Notes under the pieces: generated by a model
Seen by the model: the letters and a program-made list of their open reading frames with translations, nothing else
What the model was told of the DNA's origin: nothing
Databases searched by the model: none
Shown here: in pieces, positions 20,401 through 25,919 of the stretch
Position numbering within the stretch: position 1 is the first letter of the stretch
How the letters are laid out: the number at the start of each line of letters is the position of its first letter
Program-made: the position numbers and the translations under genes
Origin: a virus
Reading direction: 5' to 3' (one strand)
Virus record (IMG/VR): IMGVR_UViG_3300033571_011401
Location: 1-40,088 of that record
DNA length: 40,088 nt

Positions 20401-20834
20401 ACATTCGTTTCTATACGTGATAATTGAGATACTACATCTGTTACTGAAGTTTTTCCAAATGTACTTTTGTTATAATCTTTACTTTGTGGAGATAGTTGAG
20501 ATACCGAATTTACTAATATATTTTCAGTTCTTGGTTTTTGAATATCATCTAATCGAGTTGTATCTAATTTTTTTGTAACATCACTATCCGTTAACGTATT
20601 CTGAATATCATCCAAGCGTGTTGTATCTAGTTTACCAATTAAATCCACTTCTTTTGGTGAATTTATTTTTGGTAAATCTCCACGATTTATAAAAGTATTT
20701 GATATTGGTTGGAACGAGGCAAAATTATCACCATATTGAACTGCTCTTGGAGTCCTTGAATTTGGATCTACGGGAGCGGTTGGTCCTTTCCAACGATATT
20801 TAGATAAGTCCGATTTTAAATCTAAAAGTGACAT
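11424..20834 (-). CDS. Giant multidomain baseplate/tail repeat protein with OmpA-like domain
   Basis: 3136 residues in one open frame. In order: a polar N-terminus (1-340) with a duplicated LDTTRLDDIQ; about 17 tandem units (about 345-1370), each with RGFHTFAxxxEPTSYxTT, FDWDGxR and APxVNYFD; a beta-rich region; a second family of four ~110-170-residue units (about 1750-2250) with FGLxLAS and FxF...ER..A-N motifs; a segment (about 2505-2650, YSYDGYEREISFGFTIHIGS) resembling tube-initiator or gp48/54-type domains; a Pro-Thr linker (about 2700-2780); an OmpA-C-like domain (about 2780-2900); and a C-terminal ~230 residues of unknown fold. It lies between tape measure and gp53-like gene, where T4 has genes 48 and 54. 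No signal peptide. AGGAAAACGA precedes the ATG. Role as a baseplate/tail-tip scaffold that meets the cell wall is inference. Confidence 0.75.
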   Translation of the reverse strand: MSLLDLKSDLSKYRWKGPTAPVDPNSRTPRAVQYGDNFASFQPISNTFINRGDLPKINSPKEVDLIGKLDTTRLDDIQNTLTDSDVTKKLDTTRLDDIQKPRTENILVNSVSQLSPQSKDYNKSTFGKTSVTDVVSQLSRIETNVSQTNITESNVDIIKRDNQTGNIRIPDVNIERKPQELPKAGQAPFIIKDPSEAINNIKVPLIPITIPRQTKDRETESPNIDNNPETFRLSVNNDANTILNSTKLDINGAPIKYNSASRIARIFGLSDLNLDGSIQTNPSGRHETDSNSNLSNKFGQQLNQFPDDNASGFTNNAEPLRTEYRTSSSTLGYDAIVEANYFDITNKYTRDGFHAFAQPGETTKYKTDASDFDWEGLRRNAPSVNYLDINNKNTTEGFHTFALTRERTRYKVDSSDFDWDGLSVNAPSVNYFDRNNRNTIQGFHTFAFEREDTKYKTDSSRFDWDGLRIAAPTVNYFDFTNQSTVRGFHKFAFTKEPTSYATTPVLAGLSAYSNAVTLRANASQFDWNGIRGNAPSVNYFDTNTIQTWRGFHTFAFEREPTSYATTANGQVIFPGSRPVTLTFGATRFDWNGVRRNAPSVNYFDVNTIQTWRGFHTFAFTKEPTSYATTANGRLVLQGGPPVILTFGSTQFDWNGFRAAAPAVNFFDLVAQRTWRGFHTFAFELEPTSYQTTANNQLVLQGGPPVTLTPGPLGATRFDWDGLRAAAPAVNFFDLSAPFSTWRGFHTFTLSGPFEPTSYVTTANGQLISSFGPPVILLPGPTGPSRLDWDGFRVNAPAVNFFDLTAPFSTWRGFHTFALSGPFEPTAYRTTAIGQLVLAGGPPVALIGGPLGPTQLDWDGFRAAAPAVNFFDLLAPFSTWRGFHTFAIEREPTSYQTTANNQIVTRFGPAVTLTTGPLGATRFDWDGTLVNAPAVNYMDFGNQWTFRGFHTFAVEREATSYQTQAIGNVLILNTRTTSLTSGPWTGPRANVAFQVVNYFDLSGPFRTRNNGRRGFHAFAQPLEPTAFRTIAATPSSRTLPVFFGPGIDLHWSGARNAAPAVNWLDQNNIRTTRGFHTFAVEREPTSYQTQLVGSALILRPTATRFDWDGPRSFATRRTVDFFPNTSTRRGFHAFSREKEQTSYNTIQTGLVEILDRFASFFDWDGFRTAAPTVNYFDLSAPFRTRNNGTRGFHTFASTGEPTAFVTQGTSTGARTLPVFFGSGLDLHWSGTRNTAPAVNFFPNWPIAGGSTTRGFHTFAVEREPTSYATIQVGNVSALRAGVSRFDWTGLRSGAPTVNYFDPNNISTTRGFHAFADLGGRNTAYNVAAGFNPTLGTTVNFLNAGATQFDWDGFDPYSIQTTRFFGFNQTTRFGFMVNMSQFDGTAYPIITPRFNPNLLRIPGFPQRLQRFALSTIRQIAQPLQTRDLEQFAPLTFSGKTISGFRSTLDIQIPAVTIQKLNLNIATNRVRINPAAPNFTKRYTTGGGVDVRPSVVDGNMESWSNGNNRLIDNQHSKYSLSLEAYNDDIFIGQPFVDGSLKGPDFLKISKFDDGLVRGGVIANTVRTVLDTKRIGKFLLSGRGILWNIKQAGLQAMNPNVDIATRRNPIETLLTLGRVPTQVYNPLSVPANITGRSVLGLRFTRHGILMDGVAGRYESVSIERALNLDDYNYFDDLDVNPKNNYNRLIGLVKELLPNSYDTIRENRIPQKDTDLEINRISSGFGGPNSLLGFFGTTINRAKHPFKIVNTTGYFPDKISIGLGFDREVFFSAKYDRGTNQPNTYRSMLFSEMEEFQGDMYGLILSAASISKPQSFVPTWSENSKNLFDDKNIKFQLITQDRIKGSQVFEFKKPTVTERFTAMNSGWIPFREYNESIAEEVFFRGPEFEQTYFDRLFNSETGEYTKYGGEVFGIILGSTLGQSGSFSPYLEFGPHLVKPEDFKIPLNKYDKRRILELKTFDFKEAPVKERARSVNSTNIMPRKDLIGLAADSMFFKGSILNQDTSITIDNYGDFLILERGRLSNAFGLLLASTVNDKLLGVRPYWQDVTSKYADFNNIRINSKTKILLQKIQPFKFLFPFETDRYRAINSETAKDASSIQNAQSLLDLIKYGEYKDQRDGKITYAQKLKNDYSQNDSTFKGLVLAASKLGIRAAQVKAVSTVESSDLTQLETSNGQIFGVTNGMGMQSTSYVKIGGPRFPNEVSGQQHLSPDGIETDLDDEFIGTDTKNRIKKLSPFEFKYPSDWERLEAMTADKINREANPKMALGPNIDRSNNLYSQELDTSDDFTTLDYPQLGLGHQPKDTDPSDFRTLLNIEKYSRFSHSPDTIDYDKLHIENLGQYSAGFGNPGKRGFIKAFPFISNIKYTSGLAKNVKDSYKPEDKSRSKADTYRLANRRYGAYPTIKDEVITLNDKSNNLPLDRNFWNGFHGDRINIIDWKRQEYDLNLNTVYEHDRFNDSKDHLLSAQDSIQFYFSGVDLQGTAYRPTEALVFRAYLDTIVDNHKPTWTPIKYIGRADPVYSYDGYEREISFGFTIHIGSRDELKATWRKLNMLASWTSPDYIDPGFMKAPICRLNIGNLYRKFPGFISTLNYTFDNTQTTWETAKLAADLDLTDTQKVTTPDGTQISVGELSRPGALELPKTIIVQCTFVTFNIYRPQWDCVFYSLFDDRNPSGFESGLLPMSGDVVNYFRTHDDLPMNHPMNALLCGVVPPPPEVTKESQPPIDEPPTDAPPTTPPPTTPPPTGTPPPTTPPPTGTPPPTTPPPTVTPPPTPTVPTTTPIIIPPCVCRIDFCFDEDREITPPSRTAIRTYVEWLKRCPDLKVKVTGYCSKERNNPQYNIYLSWGRATTVANLLIEEFGIDPNRLVIDGQGFGDEKTAIDKRGKGRNATWPSQENRRVEITPLSGESIGCEPPKKCPPKQCPVTATCWRKDGTKFWRVGPHYFTGTALVEENGKNVGESYTGWPRGYEPNFDKTSYKFSIPTNLDQKTTFNAYTKLNLTPDVEGTKTTRESWADYYIVQQPDNSDYKYWPKPISAGMKAPTLLADSVKQPLWKAWFTPLKDAKQTYEIAHIQATNAYGIIPRLRPNNDPIDVWQRRKDRDASLGVKSRSYNSKWSGRPSNKNDKGYNSDGLDDYTYILNPNE
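12500..12730 (-). repeat. Pro-Thr linker microsatellite in the giant gene
   Basis: A run of GGTGGTGTT- and GGTGTACCAGTTGGC-like units (plus strand) encodes a proline/threonine linker of PPPTTPPPTGTP type. It joins the tube-like segment to the OmpA-like domain. The units are near-identical at DNA level, so copy number may vary by slippage or be misassembled. Confidence 0.9.
14080..15560 (-). repeat. Four-unit protein repeat family inside the giant gene
   Basis: Residues about 1750-2250. Aligning by eye: GLILSAASIS, GIILGSTLGQ, GLLLASTVND and GLVLAASKLG each precede, by about 45-80 residues, FEFKKPTVTERFTAMN, FDFKEAPVKERARSVN, FKFLFPFETDRYRAIN and FEFKYPSDWERLEAMT. Three units also carry a VFF.G or MFF.G element about 30-50 residues before the first motif. 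Units are diverged at DNA level, so this is an old duplication. Confidence 0.65.
16720..19800 (-). repeat. About 17 tandem GFHTFA/FDWDG units inside the giant gene
   Basis: About 3.1 kb of imperfect tandem repeat. Each unit encodes RGFHTFA, a variable stretch, EPTSYxTT, an optional 15-25-residue insert, FDWDG and APxVNYFD. The N-terminal three units are about 45 residues; later ones are 55-70 because of an inserted Gly-Pro-rich hairpin (GGPPVTLTPGP type). The units around 18200-18950 are the most alike at DNA level, suggesting recent duplication or conversion; units toward 16800 are degenerate. Confidence 0.92.
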
Positions 20835-20854
20835 TCGTTTTCCTAATCTTTTCT

Positions 20855-20862
20855 ATAAATAT
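20855..20862 (-). promoter_or_regulatory. Late-type -10 motif TATATTTAT upstream of the giant gene
   Basis: Minus-strand GTTATATTTATAG, 20 bases before the ATG. A start about 7 bases after the motif would leave a short leader that still contains the AGGA ribosome site. Confidence 0.5.
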
Positions 20863-20877
20863 AACTTAATAAGATTA

Positions 20878-23800
20878 TTACCTTTTTAAAAATCTTCCAG
20901 TACTATTATCAACATTAGCGTTGACATCACTCCGTGCATTCAATGAGACACTGATTTCCTCGATAAATCTTTCACCAAACTTAATTTCAGCCTTTTGAGT
21001 AGACAATGAGCTCAATACTTTTATCATAGTATCTAATTTTTGCTCTATTCTTTCTGTGTTAAGATTTACATTTTGAGTTTGAGGTGCATTACCAAAATTA
21101 CTGTTAGATGTACGAATAGTTGCAAATTTTGGTGGAGGTGGTATGTTTACAACAGGCTTATTGCTTTCTTCACCAAAACCAAAAAATGAAGATACTTTAT
21201 TTAAACCACTCTTAACAAGACTTGTAACACTACCAAAAAGTCCAGTATTTCGTTTTTCTTCCTTCCCTTGCATTTTAAGAGAAACACTATTTAATTTAGA
21301 AACATCTAATTTATTTAAAGCCATGCCAACCGATTCGAGTGATTGTGCCATGTAAAATATTGCATTACTTAATGAAATTACTTTAGTAGCTTCCATTACA
21401 TTTAATATACCAAATAAAGATACTAATTTACTATTACCCCTATCGTCCATTGATCTACTAAATGATTTTACTAAGAAATCCAAGGCTTTTCCGAAATCCC
21501 ATAAGGCATTTATTTTCTTATCGTCCATTTTTTCTAAAGCCTCTGAAACCTCTTTCAGTCCAACTGCCAAGTGTTTCATAGTTCCAGAAAATGCCATTAT
21601 TCTATTCATATTTATTTTTGCTATAAAATCGACTATCTTTTCAAGTGGACTTTGAGTTCCAAATACTCCTAAGAATGTCTCTTTGAAAGACTTCATTAGA
21701 ATACCCTCACCTTTACCCATTTTCTTAAAAAATTCGTCCATAGCATCAGCTGCTTTGTATATCTTACCCCAATCTAAATTTTGAATTATTTCAAAGCTTT
21801 TTGCAGTTTTATGAGCTGCTTCTGCAAACAATTCGGCACTTTTTGCAAAGGCGTATATTGCACCAGCAATAGCATATATTGTTCCAACTACAATAGCAAT
21901 TTCTCCAGCAGCAGCAACCGAACCTTTTAGTGCCTTCATTGCAAACATTATTCCACCTATCATAGCACCAACAATACCCAATCCAATTTGTCCATCGGTT
22001 CCCGCTTTAGCTAATTTTTCAGCTGCATCTGATATTACCCATATTGCACCAGCTAATCCAACTAAACTACCTATTAAACCAGTCTTACCTCTACCAAATA
22101 ACCCTAATATTTTCCATAAAGCTATAAATCCACCAACTACATATACTAATGTTTTATTTTCACTAAAAAATTTCATTAATATTCCACCGAGGTCTTCAAA
22201 AAACCCACCTATATCTCCAGTTAGCAAACTCATAAAAGACAACTTTTTATTGGTTTTATCAACTTCTTCACCCATTTTTTTTACGCCATCCGTTGGAAAT
22301 AAATCTACACCGCCAAATAAACCAGAAATTGCATTTGCAGCCATTTTAATAAGTTCGCCTAAGAATTCACCAAATCCCTTACCTTCGGATGTCATTTGTT
22401 TAAATAAATCAATAATATATCTTAGCCCTTTAAGTGCCCAACGTATACCCGCTGCTAATATATCTGCCATTGGTTTAGCAACCCCATTCAATCCATCAAT
22501 TATATCTCTTATAATTCCAGAATTAATAATTTCAGTCATTATTTGGTGTAAAACATCCAATACTGGTAATGCAGTTTGCATAACCTGTAATTTAATTTTT
22601 GTCATTTGGTCGTCATAACGTTGCATTAAGGTCGCATTTTCTTTTTCCAAAGCTAATTTATTCGCATAATCCGCTTGACCTTGTTTGCCCATTAAAGCTG
22701 CCTGTTTAGCATATTCCCGTAATTCTTTTGCGTTTTTAGCTTCTAATATTGCCGCCTCTTGCATTGAAAGACCTAATTTTTTCATAGCGTCTTTTCTTGT
22801 CAACATGTCTACCAATTTTTCTCTATCCATTCCGAATTGTTTTGCAAAAGCGTCCTGAGCTATTACTCCCCCACGTCTTTTTAATTTTTCAAAATCTGCT
22901 AAAGAACCCATAGATTGATCTAATAGGTCTAATGCCTTTGCTGATTCACCCTCAAAAAATGCCAATCTAATTGCGTCCATGCTTGCAACACGAACTCCAC
23001 TTAGTGATGTCGAAATCATTTCAGCTTCAAGTGAAGCTTCTATGTCCATTAAAAAATCACCTGTGGATTTAAATTGATCCATATCCATTCCCAACTGTTT
23101 TGCTTTATTAGCAAAATGAATCAAATCTTTCAAAGAATCTTTCATGTTTACTTGAATAGATTTTGGAACAGCAGCTAAAGCTTTTAGTGCAGAACGAGAG
23201 TTCATTATACCCTTACTCATCTTATCAACACTCATTACCATTTGATCCATGGTTTTTCCATGAATTACACTCAGTTCAAAGAATTTTTGTGAGTCTTCCG
23301 TTGTCAGTTGAAACTTCTCTCGTAAAATTGTCATAACTTCAACATTCTTCATAGCTTCTTTTGAATCTATTATTCTCATTGGATCTATACCAAAGTCATC
23401 TGAAAGTTGCTTTGTTGTCTCTAAAAACTGCTCCCAATTGACACCAACCAAATTAACTTTCATTGCCATATCAGCAAATTGTTGAGTTACTTTAATAGCT
23501 TCACCACGTGTTACATTAAGTCCAACACCAATTTTTGCAACTACTTCATCTAATTGTAACGCTGCACCGAAGAAGAATTTTATTATTGTAGTTGCAAATG
23601 AAAATACTCCAGATAAAAAATTAAACGTTACTTCAAATGCACCCTTTATTTTATTTTTTAAAGAAACCAATCTGTCTGATATGTTTCTTGTGCTCTTTTC
23701 AGCTTTATCCATTTCCATTTTTTTATGCAGTCCTCCTGCTGGAACAGCGGCAGCTACTCCTGCCATAGCCTTTTGTGTATCTACGGTTGCCTGTTTTGTT

Positions 23801-24660
23801 TTATACATTTCTTGGGATTGTTGAGCTACGGACTTATTTATAGATTTAACACGTTGTAATTGATTTTCATACGACTTTAATACATTTTTTTGCATACCCG
23901 CTCTTTTTTCCCCCATCTTATCAGCATTTAAATCCACCAATGCTATTTGCTGTTTTATGTCTCTCTCAAGTTGATAAAGATCAATCATCTCATATTGTCT
24001 TTGCCCTAAATTATCAATCCCCTCAGCAATTTTTGATTCCATAGAATCCAATTCTTTAGCAATGTTTACCGTACCTTCCATTGTTTTTGAGAAAGCTTCA
24101 TTGACTTTGGTTGATTGAGTGGATCTTATATTAGCATCCTTCATTTCATCAGCAAGTGCCTTAGTATTTGATACCGTCAATCCAATTAGCTTAGATTGAT
24201 TTTGTGTTTCCGCACTCATAGAACGCATAAGTGCTACGGAATTTTCTTGAATGCCCGCTAATTCCTTGTTATAGTCCCTTATAGTTTTGAAACTACTTTC
24301 ATCATCTTTTAGTTTATCAGCCCTATCCTTTTCTATCTTCTCCGTCTTTTTTAAACGTTCAAAATCTTCACGTTTTAATTTTGATAATTTTTGAGAAATT
24401 TCATAATACTCTTTGGCAACTTTTTTTCGTGTCTTTTCTAACTCTACTATTTTATCCATTTCAGCTTTATTAGCCTTATCGTGCCCAGTTATTGTTTTTT
24501 TTATTTGAGCTATTTGAACTAATAATTGTTTTCTCTCTTTTTCCAATTTAGCTATTGAACTAGACACCTGTTCTTCTCCAGTACCCTTTTGTTTTTTTTG
24601 AGGAGTTTTTGGATTGGTAGGATTGGTTGGATTGTTGAGATTGCCTTTTTGTTTAGCCAT
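20878..24660 (-). CDS. Tail tape measure protein
   Basis: 1260 residues. The N-terminal ~330 residues are Lys/Glu-rich coiled coil (SSSIAKLEKERKQLLVQIAQ and on). A hydrophobic segment near 340-370 (FNFLSGVFSFATTIIKFFFG) follows, then helical repeats. A long Gly/Ala-rich hydrophobic block at about 835-970 (VVGGFIALWKILGLF, LVGLAGAIWVISDAAEKLA, IAIVVGTIYAIAGAIYAFA) is typical of tape measures that insert in the membrane. Tape measure length sets tail length; using the usual ~1.5 angstrom per residue, the tail would be about 190 nm. It replaces T4 gp29 in the order, between the gp26/gp51-like pair and the baseplate genes. There is no clear Shine-Dalgarno sequence before ATG 24660. Confidence 0.88.
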   Translation of the reverse strand: MAKQKGNLNNPTNPTNPKTPQKKQKGTGEEQVSSSIAKLEKERKQLLVQIAQIKKTITGHDKANKAEMDKIVELEKTRKKVAKEYYEISQKLSKLKREDFERLKKTEKIEKDRADKLKDDESSFKTIRDYNKELAGIQENSVALMRSMSAETQNQSKLIGLTVSNTKALADEMKDANIRSTQSTKVNEAFSKTMEGTVNIAKELDSMESKIAEGIDNLGQRQYEMIDLYQLERDIKQQIALVDLNADKMGEKRAGMQKNVLKSYENQLQRVKSINKSVAQQSQEMYKTKQATVDTQKAMAGVAAAVPAGGLHKKMEMDKAEKSTRNISDRLVSLKNKIKGAFEVTFNFLSGVFSFATTIIKFFFGAALQLDEVVAKIGVGLNVTRGEAIKVTQQFADMAMKVNLVGVNWEQFLETTKQLSDDFGIDPMRIIDSKEAMKNVEVMTILREKFQLTTEDSQKFFELSVIHGKTMDQMVMSVDKMSKGIMNSRSALKALAAVPKSIQVNMKDSLKDLIHFANKAKQLGMDMDQFKSTGDFLMDIEASLEAEMISTSLSGVRVASMDAIRLAFFEGESAKALDLLDQSMGSLADFEKLKRRGGVIAQDAFAKQFGMDREKLVDMLTRKDAMKKLGLSMQEAAILEAKNAKELREYAKQAALMGKQGQADYANKLALEKENATLMQRYDDQMTKIKLQVMQTALPVLDVLHQIMTEIINSGIIRDIIDGLNGVAKPMADILAAGIRWALKGLRYIIDLFKQMTSEGKGFGEFLGELIKMAANAISGLFGGVDLFPTDGVKKMGEEVDKTNKKLSFMSLLTGDIGGFFEDLGGILMKFFSENKTLVYVVGGFIALWKILGLFGRGKTGLIGSLVGLAGAIWVISDAAEKLAKAGTDGQIGLGIVGAMIGGIMFAMKALKGSVAAAGEIAIVVGTIYAIAGAIYAFAKSAELFAEAAHKTAKSFEIIQNLDWGKIYKAADAMDEFFKKMGKGEGILMKSFKETFLGVFGTQSPLEKIVDFIAKINMNRIMAFSGTMKHLAVGLKEVSEALEKMDDKKINALWDFGKALDFLVKSFSRSMDDRGNSKLVSLFGILNVMEATKVISLSNAIFYMAQSLESVGMALNKLDVSKLNSVSLKMQGKEEKRNTGLFGSVTSLVKSGLNKVSSFFGFGEESNKPVVNIPPPPKFATIRTSNSNFGNAPQTQNVNLNTERIEQKLDTMIKVLSSLSTQKAEIKFGERFIEEISVSLNARSDVNANVDNSTGRFLKR

Positions 24661-24687
24661 TATTATACCGAATAAAGATACTATAAA

Positions 24688-24723
24688 TAAAATAGTCTAC
24701 ATACGTATAAATATGTAGACTAT
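24688..24723 (-). terminator. AT-rich hairpin with U-rich tail between the gp51-like and tape measure genes
   Basis: A perfect 12-bp inverted repeat (ATAGTCTACATA at 24692-24703, TATGTAGACTAT at 24712-24723) with an 8-base loop is followed on the minus strand by TTTATTTATAG. It lies 18 bases after the stop of the gp51-like gene. The stem is AT-rich, so termination may be partial. The loop contains part of a late-type motif (24707-24714). Confidence 0.55.
24707..24714 (-). promoter_or_regulatory. Late-type -10 motif inside the hairpin before the tape measure gene
   Basis: Minus-strand CATATTTATACG, spanning the loop and part of the arms of the 24692-24723 hairpin, 46 bases before the tape measure ATG. 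A second, poorer copy (TTTTATTTATAG) follows at about 24682-24692. Confidence 0.35.
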
Positions 24724-24741
24724 GAAATTATCATAAAAACT

Positions 24742-25005
24742 TTATTTTTTAGAGTATAGTGAGTATGGGTTTTCTACATTAGGTTGATGTACCATTGATG
24801 AATTACCATTGTTACCATCTTCATATTGTTTATTTTCACGTTCAATAGCATCAACAGTTTGCTTAATGTAAAAATGTCTCAAATGAATTGGCATAGAATA
24901 AACATCACCCCAATTAAACCCACTCTTAGTATAATAACATAGATCGAATATCTCTCTATGCATTATTAATTTATACTCAGGTGTTAGGCCAAAAAAAGGA
25001 GACAT
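24742..25005 (-). CDS. Small baseplate hub assembly protein, gp51-like (tail chaperone position)
   Basis: 87 residues: FFGLTPEYKLIMHREIFDLC, YYTKSGFNWGDVYSMPIHLR and HFYIKQTVDAIERENKQ, then a polar tail. The pattern of a short helical protein with a G-F-x-W/Y-x-x-V-Y-x-M-P-I-x-L-R core matches small proteins that follow gp26 in T4-like phages and act as hub assembly factors. It overlaps the preceding gene by 29 bases in the +1 frame. Its ATG lies in the 3' arm of a hairpin, and the nearest strong ribosome site (AAGGAG) is 16 bases away, too far to work well. It may be made by coupling or as a frameshift extension of the upstream protein. Confidence 0.65.
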   Translation of the reverse strand: MSPFFGLTPEYKLIMHREIFDLCYYTKSGFNWGDVYSMPIHLRHFYIKQTVDAIERENKQYEDGNNGNSSMVHQPNVENPYSLYSKK

Positions 25006-25849
25006 CCATCGGGATGTCCAACTCCTTCATTTCACCAGTTTCTTCAGACACAAATGTAAATCTCATGTCTAAGTCTGGAGATATTTCTTTGATATGAGAA
25101 CGTAATGCTCTTGAATCAACAGCGAATAATTCATTATCAACAAAATCATTTATTACAGCCCTTCCAGATTCACCGTCAATAGATGTTATAATATATTTGA
25201 GCCTTGTTGTTAACTCCTTATCGATTCCACTTCTGTTTATTTTTCGGTTCATCGATTTTAATTCTTGTTGAACTTGATTTTCCAATCCATGTGTCATCAA
25301 TCTGAATGTTACTTTTCGTTTTGAATTTGGAAGTTCAAAATCGAATTCATTCTTACGTTTCTCAAATAAGCTGTAATCGACCTCCTTGTGCTCGATTTGA
25401 GATAAATCTATTGTTACTTTTTGTTTATTTCCTGGAGAAAATGGATCTTCTATTTCAACTGTGTAATCGTTACCGTAACCTAATAATCTAGCAGCAACCA
25501 TAATTGCGTTTTTATCACCGCTATAAATATCATCGTAATTAACGGGGGTAACAATCAAGGACTCAAATAATTTATCCAACACCACGCCCTGTTTAATAAG
25601 GTTTTGTGATGTTAAAATATCTTCTTCTCTTGCTGTCATATACTTCATTTCAATAAAACCATCAGCTAATGGATGTCCTTCTGGATAAAGAAGACCACGT
25701 GATGGCAATGGAACAACTTCTGTTGGAAAGTTTGTTTTTTTTACTTCAGACTGTTTATATTCGGATAATAAACGACTTTTGAGTTCGGCATCTGAAATTT
25801 CTTCCTGTACTTCATTTGGTAAATTATAACCATTTGGTATTTTCGTCAT
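24977..25849 (-). CDS. 26: Baseplate hub / tail assembly protein, gp26-like
   Basis: 290 residues. VVPLPSRGLLYPEGHPLADG, then IEMKYMTAREEDILTSQNLI with KQGVVLDKLFESLIV, is the signature I associate with gp26-type hub proteins of T4-like phages: a beta hairpin followed by helices with an MTA.EE.IL motif. The C-terminal part (SLFEKRKNEFDFELPNSKRK, then FRLMTHGLENQVQQEL) is a similar alpha/beta domain. It stands just before the gp51-like gene and the tape measure, the classical place of tail assembly chaperones. A T7 run six codons before its stop could shift ribosomes +1 into the next gene. CAGGAATTAGTT precedes the ATG. Confidence 0.65.
   Translation of the reverse strand: MTKIPNGYNLPNEVQEEISDAELKSRLLSEYKQSEVKKTNFPTEVVPLPSRGLLYPEGHPLADGFIEMKYMTAREEDILTSQNLIKQGVVLDKLFESLIVTPVNYDDIYSGDKNAIMVAARLLGYGNDYTVEIEDPFSPGNKQKVTIDLSQIEHKEVDYSLFEKRKNEFDFELPNSKRKVTFRLMTHGLENQVQQELKSMNRKINRSGIDKELTTRLKYIITSIDGESGRAVINDFVDNELFAVDSRALRSHIKEISPDLDMRFTFVSEETGEMKELDIPMDVSFFWPNT
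24991..25018 (-). promoter_or_regulatory. Hairpin and T7 slippery run at a gene overlap
   Basis: On the minus strand a 7-bp perfect stem GACATCC / GGATGTC with loop CGAT (25018-25001) contains the downstream ATG in its 3' arm. It is followed three bases later by seven T residues (24997-24991), read TCC TTT TTT TGG in the first frame and CCT TTT TTT GGC in the second. It could couple translation of the two genes or allow +1 slippage. Confidence 0.5.
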
Positions 25850-25893
25850 AACTAATTCCTGTGAGATTAAAAATAAAACGTTTTACAATACTA

Positions 25894-25901
25894 ATAAATA
25901 T
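25894..25901 (-). promoter_or_regulatory. Late-type -10 motif upstream of the gp26-like gene
   Basis: Minus-strand CCCATATTTATTAG, 44 bases before the ATG, in the 70-base gap behind the dehydratase gene. Confidence 0.45.
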
Positions 25902-25919
25902 GGGTTTTGGTAAAAAATA

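Noticed and set aside
20580-20640. LDTTRLDDIQ duplication at the N-terminus of the giant protein as a separate repeat family
   Set aside because: Only two short copies; noted in the gene entry but too little to treat as a system.
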